This document shows, piece by piece, positions 57,533 through 64,000 of a DNA stretch of 64,000 nt. The number at the start of each line of letters is the position of its first letter. Within the stretch, counting starts at the first letter, position 1. This DNA comes from Harmothoe impar (Eukaryota; Annelida; Polychaeta; Phyllodocida; Polynoidae). Location of the stretch: positions 52,373,800-52,437,799 of the forward strand of contig OX381714.1 of the NCBI GenBank assembly GCA_947462335.1, in the 5' to 3' direction. Position numbers and translations under genes: made by a program. The notes below the pieces were generated by a model. It saw only the letters and a list, made by a program, of their open reading frames with translations, was not told the origin of the DNA and searched no databases.

Positions 57533-59470
57533 AAAGTTGTCAAATAGTCGTCTTATAAGAAGACTTTAGGGTGTTCTTAGTGATTGTCATAAAATAAACA
57601 AGTTAATGGTTGTCAATCTGAGGAACTACCAGGTTACCATCCTACACTGAAAAACTCTGGACAGCTCTGGAGTCTTAAGGTTGTCTTACAGGACGACCCT
57701 AGGGTCTTCTAAGTGAACAGCATAGAATCAACTAGCTTCAACTCGTCAAATTGACAACCTGCCAGGATACCATCCCACAAGACAACCCTAGACTTGTCAA
57801 GGTCGTCAAACTAAGATAGTTGATGCAGGCCTAGATTAGCCACAGCTGGGGGCTCATCATTGCATAATGGTGGTAGGTCTAGGGTTTCAAATGTATGAAT
57901 TTGGTCTGGTTCCAGATGATAATTATTTTATCAACTTGTTTATATGCTTAACCACATTTAGAAGTGATATTTAATATACTAGTGCCACCAAGGATTCACA
58001 TAGTGTGTCACCAAGTCTTTACTGAGAATAGGTTACTCTCCAATAATGGACTGTAGGCTTGTTTGTGTATAATACCAATATAAGGTGCATGCACCTACTT
58101 GTGCCCTGGTGAAAGACTCAAAAGAGGTGTCTTCCTTCTACACATGTGCTCTATTTTTTAAATGTTGTCAAAAGTATGCATTCTTTACATTATCGTACTT
58201 TTTCCCTAGATACTTCACATAATCCTCCATATTAACATATATGTATTGTAATACTCAGTATTATATCAACATAGGAATTAATCAATTTGTTCCCAAGAGT
58301 ACATATTTATGCTAGGTAATGGCCACCTGCAGGGAGAATGGTGAATCACTTCTAGACAAGTTTAGGGCAGGCATATGCCAGGTAGCTCTAGATGGGTCTT
58401 CTTACTGAAGAGTTTTGCTTGCCAGCCCCTCTCCTTGTCAAATTGACAAGGCAGTGCCAGGTTTGCCGACTCTGGATTTTTTCCCCTGATTTTTTCTGTG
58501 TACAAGACGACACTAGGCTCATCCGACTGACAATGTTAGCCCAGGTAGTGGCCCACTCCAAGTGACAAGTCTAAGGTCATCAAATTCACAACCCAGAATA
58601 GTTAACCCTTTGTTGGCTGCAAACTGCTTTAAATGTGCTTGAATCCCTTTGTCAGCATGATGCATGAATGTAGCCCTAGTGAGTCTATTCGCCAAGCCTG
58701 CATTCATGCACCTTTGGAAATGAATCAACAGCTGGGCGAGTATACTTGCCAAGGCTGAATTCATGTATTATGATCACATAGAGCATGGCACCTTAAAGCA
58801 CTATGCACCCCTTAGAGGGTTAACCTGTGCAATATAACCTCTACTTCACTGCAGGTGGAGCTAACTGGGTTCTGCCTAGGCATAATTGTTGTTCATGTCT
58901 GTCTATATTTTTGAGATTAAATAAATAGCTAATTCATACAAACATAGAGGTATGTAGGTTAGGGGAATTCCTGCCATATCCCCAAGTCTATATTGAGAGT
59001 ATTTCTACCCTTTAGTTACAGACTGCTAACACATATGTGGATGTCATACCAATGGGAGTTTCCTTGCAGCTATTGCACCATAGAAATAACCACAAAAGAG
59101 GTGTATGTACCCTTCACATATTTGTTTTATCTCAATTAAATCAAAACATTGATTCCTTTACCTTTACTAGCATCCCCAATAGATAAATCTGAGGATTCTC
59201 CATAACATGAATGTGTATTCCCATTAATATGATTAAAATCAACATAGAAATTATGCAATTCATTCCCCAACTTTATACAGAAGGCATGTTATACTGATGC
59301 CACCTACAGGGAAAATCCTGAATCAGACCCTGGTTGACGAGTCTAGGGCTGGCATGAGTCAGGTTTTGGGCTGGCACATACCAAGTGTATCTTCTATCTG
59401 ACAACTACAGCTAGAGGACCCACTCTCTTGTCACTTAGAAGAGTCTGCAGACGAGTTTACTTTTTGAGTG
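57533..59470 (-). mobile_element. Family A long form, inverted copy 2
   Basis: Its right edge AGTTTACTTTTTGAGTG (59470) is the start of the element on the minus strand. 58500-59470 aligns with 21410-22370 over nearly its whole length, including a nested Family C element (58600-58822). The far end (57540-57640, TCTTATAAGAAGACTTTAGG and GTCATAAAATAAACAAGTTA) matches 22425-22495. Compared with copy 1 it has about 850 extra bases (57640-58500), part of which starts with another Family A-like edge, CTACACTGAAAAACTCTGG. Confidence 0.8.
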
Positions 59471-60480
59471 TATGTCCTTAGCTATCAAAAGGGCGTTAAA
59501 CATCCAGTGCTCACAATTCACAATGCAGGCCCGTAACTAGCCCTCTTCGCGGGGAGGTTCGTTTTTTGATAAGGTGGAAATAGATGAACTCAATGGTGGA
59601 ACTTGCTGGATTTTCATTAAATAAATATGCAAAAAATGACTTGATTTGTACTCATAACTATAATTCAAATGAGCCATATAACAAAAAGGACCATGCTTTC
59701 AGGTTTACTCTCTAGAGACCTTAATAATTGTCCGATTTACAAGCCACGAAAACTGGCATGTAGCAAATTATCTCCACTCTCAGGCCAGCTAGACTGGGAC
59801 TTTTTTGGTCCATCAGGCCTGTGGGGCCGGGGGGGGGGGGGTTGTCCGAACCGACGAAACTGCCCCCCCCCCCCCCCAGTTACCGGCCTGCAATTATAAT
59901 ATAACACATTATCAGGGGTACCTCGTTTAGCCAAAATCCATCAACCCACCCCCTCTCGTTAAAAACTGACCACCCCCTTAAATTCTAAATACTTTTGACT
60001 CAATATATAGCTGCCTACGCCTCAGATATCAAGGCTTACTGTATGCTATATTACATATGATAGCCAACTGAACTCTACTCTGAACGTCTCTTGTAATAAT
60101 TAATTAAAACATTTTCCCTGTAGGTTAATTACACGGCAATTAGAATCTTTGAAAAGAGAAGATTTATTGACAAACAACTAATTTATTCTACTAAGTTAGT
60201 CAGGTGAAGTATGAGCTGGGGGATTTCATGGGGCATGCACATGTAGGTTGATCTAGTCGACCGTTGTTTTCAGGGGGAAAAAGAACAGCAAAATAGCACT
60301 AACTATAGATATAACAGTGCCTTGCTATAAAGATTTTCAGAGCTATATCAATTAACCCTTTCCAAGATGCTGATACATTGGGTTTGAAGGATATTTTTCT
60401 TACGTGGGCTAGGGTTGATCAATATTGTGGTCAGTAGTATAGTATGTATCGGAACGGGACTATAGTTAAGTACTGTTTAT
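59471..60480. other. No gene; G/C-run pair
   Basis: A G-run (59829-59841) and C-run (59863-59877) flank CCGAACCGACG and can pair. CGTTAAAAACTGACCACCCCC (59958-59978) is a Family I-like end. Confidence 0.45.
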
Positions 60481-60492
60481 TACTCAATCGAC

Positions 60493-60770
60493 CTGCAGCC
60501 AATCAGAGGCCTCCCTTTTGGCGGGAAATTCAAAAGCAGCCAATGAGAGGCCTCCCTTTTGGCGGGAAATTCAAATAGGTCACGTGACCGGAAGTGACCT
60601 ACTTCCGGTCACGTGACCTTTGGGCGGGAAATTCAAATAGGTCACGTGACCGGAAGTGACCTACTTAAGAGGGTCACGTGACCACCATGTTGGCGGGAAA
60701 TTCAAATAGGTCACGTGACGGGAAGTGACCTACTTAAGGGGGTCACGTGACTACTAGGTTGGCTTTCAAA
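60493..60770. promoter_or_regulatory. Tandem array of CCAAT, E2F-like, ETS-like and CACGTG motifs
   Basis: TTGGCGGGAAATTCAAA or close variants occur four times (about 60519, 60559, 60622, 60691). GGCGGGAAA matches an E2F/CDE-type site, and TTCAAA four bases on is a reversed CHR-like hexamer. GTCACGTGAC (a full E-box palindrome of the USF/MiT type) occurs six times (60579, 60608, 60641, 60673, 60710, 60742). CCGGAAGTGAC, an ETS-like motif, occurs two or three times plus one inverted. Two CCAAT boxes lie at 60499 and 60540. A perfect 19 bp inverted repeat spans 60577-60619. The motifs are in the sequence; promoter function is inference, and a satellite origin is possible. Confidence 0.5.
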
Positions 60771-60879
60771 ATAAGTCACTTGAGATTTTGATGGATAAAT
60801 AAATTTAAAAAAAGAAAAAAAAAGCAAGCTGAAAAAAGCTTGCTAAAAAATAATTTAAAAATGTGGCTCTTTTTTTCTA

Positions 60880-60958
60880 GGGGGGGAGGGGCACTCTGGG
60901 GGGCACTCTTTAAGATGCATGGGGGGGGGGAGGGGGGGAGGGGGGGGGGAGGGGCAGG
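60880..60958 (+). repeat. G-rich quadruplex-prone tract
   Basis: At least seven runs of four or more G separated by A or short spacers (GGGGGGGGGAGGGGGGGAGG). Confidence 0.85.
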
Positions 60959-60973
60959 GTTTTTTAAGAGTGA

Positions 60974-61020
60974 GACTCGCTTCTCTGCCCTCTCTAAAAG
61001 AGAGGGCAGAGAGGCGAGTC
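60974..61020. repeat. 22 bp-stem perfect-type hairpin
   Basis: GACTCGCTTCTCTGCCCTCT and AGAGGGCAGAGAGGCGAGTC pair over 22 positions with one mismatch around a three-base AAA loop. It directly follows the G-rich tract and a T-run. No mature small-RNA evidence is available from sequence alone. Confidence 0.85.
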
Positions 61021-61351
61021 TACTTACCATGAAAGGTATCATGATTGCGTTTATGATGATGTGCATCATGATGTGACTATCTTACAACCCTATGAGAAAT
61101 AAGCAAGACATGGGCGTACTTACACGGGCTATTTGTAAACTAATTTCTCTTGAATCTATTAACAGCTCACATTTTTTTTCTTAGATGACATCTGACAGCT
61201 GCTTGCTAGGCTAAGATATTGTTAAATAAACAACTTGGAAAGCTAATTACAGTTTTCTGGCTTGAAATATAGTCTTTCAACAGACTTTTTTTCTCATCTT
61301 ACACAGAGGCAAATATCAGAGACACCCAATGGCGCTTAAACTGCTCTCAGC
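61021..61351. other. No gene recognised
   Basis: ATGATG-rich start, then AT-rich sequence. Confidence 0.4.
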
Positions 61352-61626
61352 CAAGGGTCGGGCACTGCTGGACTATAATAGACGGGTCAAGGACCGTTCT
61401 ACTGTGGGTCAGGCTAGGTCGGACATTCAATAACGCGACTTTAGCAAAACTTGCTTGAAAGTCTGACCATGCGAGATCCTTATGCCCCAGTCTGTCAATG
61501 CTGTCCAGACTTTCAAGCAAGGTTGTCAAAGACTTACCTGTCATTGAATGTCCGACTTAGCCTGCCTGACCCTCAGTAGAACGGTCCTTGACTCATCTAT
61601 TATAGTCCAGCAGCGCCCGACCCTTG
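61352..61626. mobile_element. MITE with ~85 bp inverted ends
   Basis: CAAGGGTCGGGCACTGCTGG and CCAGCAGCGCCCGACCCTTG are inverted ends. The pairing continues through TATAATAGACGGGTCAAGGAC, GGTCAGGCTAGGTCGGACAT and beyond, with few mismatches. The inner arms (GCTTGAAAGTCTG and CAGACTTTCAAGC) pair too, so the entire 275 bp folds. Confidence 0.9.
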
Positions 61627-61774
61627 TATGAGAGGGGTATTGACACCATTGGCTGACTCTGATAATTCGCCTGTGTGCACGAGGGGAGGAGAGGGTTTAC
61701 AGCTTGCGCTTATAGAGCACTACTAGTGGAGGTTTGGATGAGGAGGCTATGACATATGATGTTTGTCTTAAAAA

Positions 61775-61917
61775 ATAGCCATGGCGCATGTCGATGTCGC
61801 TTAATTATGCTCATATCTCATGTCGATTTTAAGAATTGCTCATGTCACCTGTCACTGTGTTTTTCAAGCTTCATGTCAAATGTCACTAGGCTTCATCTCG
61901 ACTTTAGTGGTCCACAC
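61775..61917 (+). repeat. Family D CATGTCGATT array
   Basis: GCGCATGTCGATGTCGCTTA to TCGACTTTAGTGGTCCACACC, with about six ATGTC units. The triplet repeat begins at its right edge. Confidence 0.75.
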
Positions 61918-62275
61918 CGCTGCTGCTGCTGCTGCTGCTGTCGGTGCTGCTGCTTGTGCTGCTTGTGCTGCTCATGCAGCAGCTGCTGGCTGCTTGTGCT
62001 GCTGCTGCTGCTGCTGACAGATGCTACTGCTTGTGCTACTGCTCGTGCAGCAGCTGCCAGCAGCTGCTGAAGCAGCTGCCAGCAGCTGCTGGCTGCTTGT
62101 GCTGCTGACAAGGTCATGGGGGCTGCTGCTGACGATGTCACGGATGCTGCTGACAAATGCTACGGCTTGTGCTGCTCGTGCTGCTTGTGCTGCTGAAGTC
62201 GCTGCCAGCTGCTTGTGCTGCACGTGCAGCTGCTGCTGAAGCCGCTGCTAGATGCTGCTGCTTGTGCTGCACGAG
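61918..62275. repeat. Imperfect CTG/CAG triplet repeat
   Basis: About 360 bases built from GCTGCTG, TGCTTGTGCTGCT and CAGCAGCTGCTG units. A pure (GCT)7-like run opens it. CAGCTGCCAGCAGCTGCTG repeats allow cruciform pairing. Reading frames give poly-Ala, poly-Cys or poly-Gln by turn, with none preferred. Confidence 0.95.
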
Positions 62276-62807
62276 ACTGAGTAGCCGCTATTCGGCGTTT
62301 CACTCCTTATGTACCCTGTCCTAGTTAATCCTCTTAAACGGCTGAAAAGGCTCTCTCAGCACAGAGACTCTACTCAATGTAAGAGATCAGTTAAGTAAGT
62401 TTTCACATGCCACCTGACTACTGCGGGAGGGTTTAGACTTAAGCAGCTTAGTGCACACACGTGTCTGTTAGAAAAGCTACCTGCACACCTGCCTTCCTTT
62501 TTCACTAGTATTTACCCCCTGCCGACTTATAAGGCACCTATACACGCCTTCTTGCTTCTAGAGCTAAGCTGACTGGCAGCTATTTTAAAAGAGAATACTC
62601 GTTACCTGTATAACGGATAAGGGGGTTATGAGATTAGCATGTGTATACAAAAAAAAACAAAAAAAAGCTACAGGGGGCGCGTGTCTGTCTGTGAGGTAGA
62701 GACCATGTGGTAAGCGACTCAAGTGTAAAACAACAGCACCTCCTCTTGTCGCAGTGAGTGGTGTGGACGGCGGCTGGCTAGTTGAATTTAAGCGTCAGCT
62801 TGAAAGA
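62276..62807. other. No gene recognised
   Basis: TGTGTATACAAAAA...CTACAGGGGGCG (62640-62682) is the inverse of CCCCCTGTAGTCTTTGTATACAC at about 63113-63136, so the Family B copy between them sits inside a larger inverted repeat. Confidence 0.45.
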
Positions 62808-63072
62808 TAAGGCCAAATAAAAAAAAAGGTTTGTTTCAGGTCACCCGACCAACCCTAGCAAAACAGGGTCGACCCTACGTTTTTTTTTAAGCAAGTTTGA
62901 AGAAAATTTCATATTTTTATACTTTTTGGGTCATTTTTAGAATTTCCACGGAGGATGGCTAGTACTTTCATGTTAAAAAAATAAAATAAAATAAAATAAA
63001 AATCCGACCTACCGACTCCAGTCTTTCTGCCCATGTTACCTGAAACATACCTTTTTATTTTTTTTTGGCTTA
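62808..63072 (-). mobile_element. Family B MITE, complete
   Basis: TAAGGCCAAATAAAAAAAAAGG and CCTTTTTATTTTTTTTTGGCTTA are inverted ends. The interior has CAGGGTCGACCCTACG and TCCGACCTACCGACTCC. An (AAAAT)n run at 62978-63001 interrupts it. Confidence 0.85.
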
Positions 63073-63333
63073 ATCCGTTCACGGGCTGGCGCGTCACACC
63101 TGTCGTTAATCACCCCCTGTAGTCTTTGTATACACAGGTGACTCGGCTTTATCTCTTCACCAGCTATAATCCCATATACATGTAGCGCACGTTACACTCG
63201 TTAATTCTCTTTTCATGCTGATGGATTAGGGGTGGAAGGGTTCAGGTGAAAAGCGATTTGATTCTCTCTGGAAGAGGGTTGGAGCTCTAGGTGAAAACAA
63301 GCTTAGAACATCCAGATTAGCTGCTCTCTCGGC
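63073..63333. other. Unassigned, right arm of an inverted repeat
   Basis: Contains the right arm of the inverted repeat described for 62640-63136. Otherwise nothing recognised. Confidence 0.35.
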
Positions 63334-63478
63334 TATATAAAGAGCTTCATTTTTTCTAATCTCTGCCCACTTCGTCTTGTTGTACACTATCAGTCACGAG
63401 GCAGACGCTGGAAGTAGCAGATGTTTGCAGTATGGTTTACACAGAGGTTACCTGCTAATAGGATTTTGTCAGAATAGG
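63334..63478 (+). promoter_or_regulatory. Possible TATA promoter and first exon of gene 3
   Basis: TATATAAA (63334-63341) is followed about 30 bases on by the pyrimidine-rich CTAATCTCTGCCCACTTCG, and a consensus donor GTGAGT begins at 63479. The intervening ~110 bases would be a 5' exon. Its ATG at about 63421 opens only an 18-codon frame ending TAG before the donor, so coding would begin in a later exon outside the window. Spacing and donor are visible; transcription is inference. Confidence 0.35.
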
Positions 63479-64000
63479 GTGAGTTGCTATTAAAATGAAC
63501 ATTTAAATGGGTTGTTAATATGGTATCTGATGTTAATGAGCTAACACCTAACATTGAGGATTATGACCTCCCAGAGGGGCGTCTCGCCAAATTCTCCAGT
63601 CTTGACTATAGTCTTAACTGTCTAAAGACTGTGGAGCACGTTAATGGGTGGTCTCCTTACTAATTTCACTTGACCAGGCCGGCAGGGTCAACTAGGCTAG
63701 GTAATTACAACCACAAGGGCGGCTACTCAACATGCAAGTAGACCTACTACTACGAGATTGTCTTTTGACCACTCTGCCGCCGCCTGCTGGTCTGGCGATT
63801 ACATGCTCTAGTATAGTTCTCCGCTCTTTTCGTCAGATGACGCCACAATAGGGTTTTTGTACATTTCCACGATACTCGCGAACATTTTAAACGCATAATG
63901 ACCTATAATAAGCAACAAAGCACACTTCTAATATATTGAATATAAGAAACATGTCAACGTTGTGTATTTCTGATAGAATGAGGCAGATTCTTTGAAATAT
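63479..64000. other. No further feature
   Basis: If gene 3 is real this is its first intron. TCTTGACTATAGTCTTAACTGTC and CTAAAGACTGTGG near 63599-63632 form weak stems. No exon recognised up to the window edge. Confidence 0.35.

Noticed and set aside
61756..62239. Cysteine-, alanine- or glutamine-rich proteins on both strands
   Set aside because: All frames of an imperfect CTG/CAG repeat stay open by composition. No frame is favoured and no splice context was seen.

Overview
The window looks like repeat-rich DNA from the nuclear genome of a non-vertebrate animal, probably a marine invertebrate or invertebrate chordate. The reasons are spliced coding exons with consensus donors and acceptors, a poly-glutamine regulatory-type protein, tRNA-derived short elements, an LTR with a TATA box and poly(A) signal, a decayed non-LTR reverse transcriptase, and many short inverted-repeat transposons. 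There are no bacterial features: no operons, ribosome binding sites or CRISPR arrays. Amphioxus would fit, but nothing in the sequence settles the species.

Genes are sparse. Gene 1 (about 4.5-23.05 kb, + strand) is a model I built from splice sites. It has coding exons at 4520-4617, 6285-6332, optionally 7096-7134, then 16503-16585 and 22827-23053. The reading frame stays open across all of them and stops at a TAA inside an AATAAA signal. I do not recognise the product, and the exon linkage is inference. Gene 2 (+ strand) is much firmer: a 306-residue first coding exon (46244-47161), very rich in glutamine and ending in a basic patch just before a perfect splice donor. Its later exons were not found. 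A third transcription unit may start near 63.33 kb (TATA box, then a short exon with a GTGAGT donor).

Most of the rest is mobile DNA. Names used below: Family A, ends GTAAACTTGTCTCCAG, ~260 bp or a 1.1-1.9 kb long form; Family B, ends AGGCCAAAAAAA, internal GGTCGG; Family C, ends AACCCTTTAAGG, internal ATGCATGAATGCAGC; Family D, tandem CATGTCGATTTTAAGAA; Family E, ends CCGTAAATTCTCGCG; Family F, ends CACAGAGAAAAGAAA with GAGTCAA; Family G, ends GGGTAGATTCACC; Family H, ends CCCAGCAAAC with AACGTTATATAACGTT; Family I, ends GGGAGTGGTCATTTTTTAA; Family J, a ~370 bp dispersed repeat at 3.7 and 7.9 kb; Family K, a ~430 bp repeat with GGGGCGGT motifs.

Several insertions are nested, and two have an identifiable empty site elsewhere in the window. 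A solo LTR (8673-9109) sits in a Family A element with a CTTG target duplication. Two Family E elements interrupt other repeats (13809-14030 and 33621-33842). Large structures include a 3.3 kb long-inverted-repeat element full of GTTGCTAAGCAAC motifs (26.2-29.6 kb), a 740 bp palindrome (34.8-35.6 kb), a minisatellite with a 373 bp higher-order period (24.6-25.8 kb), and an inverted ~1 kb duplication at 21.4 and 59.4 kb. The most unusual non-coding block is 60.49-60.77 kb, where E2F-like, CCAAT, ETS and GTCACGTGAC E-box sites are stacked in a short tandem array.
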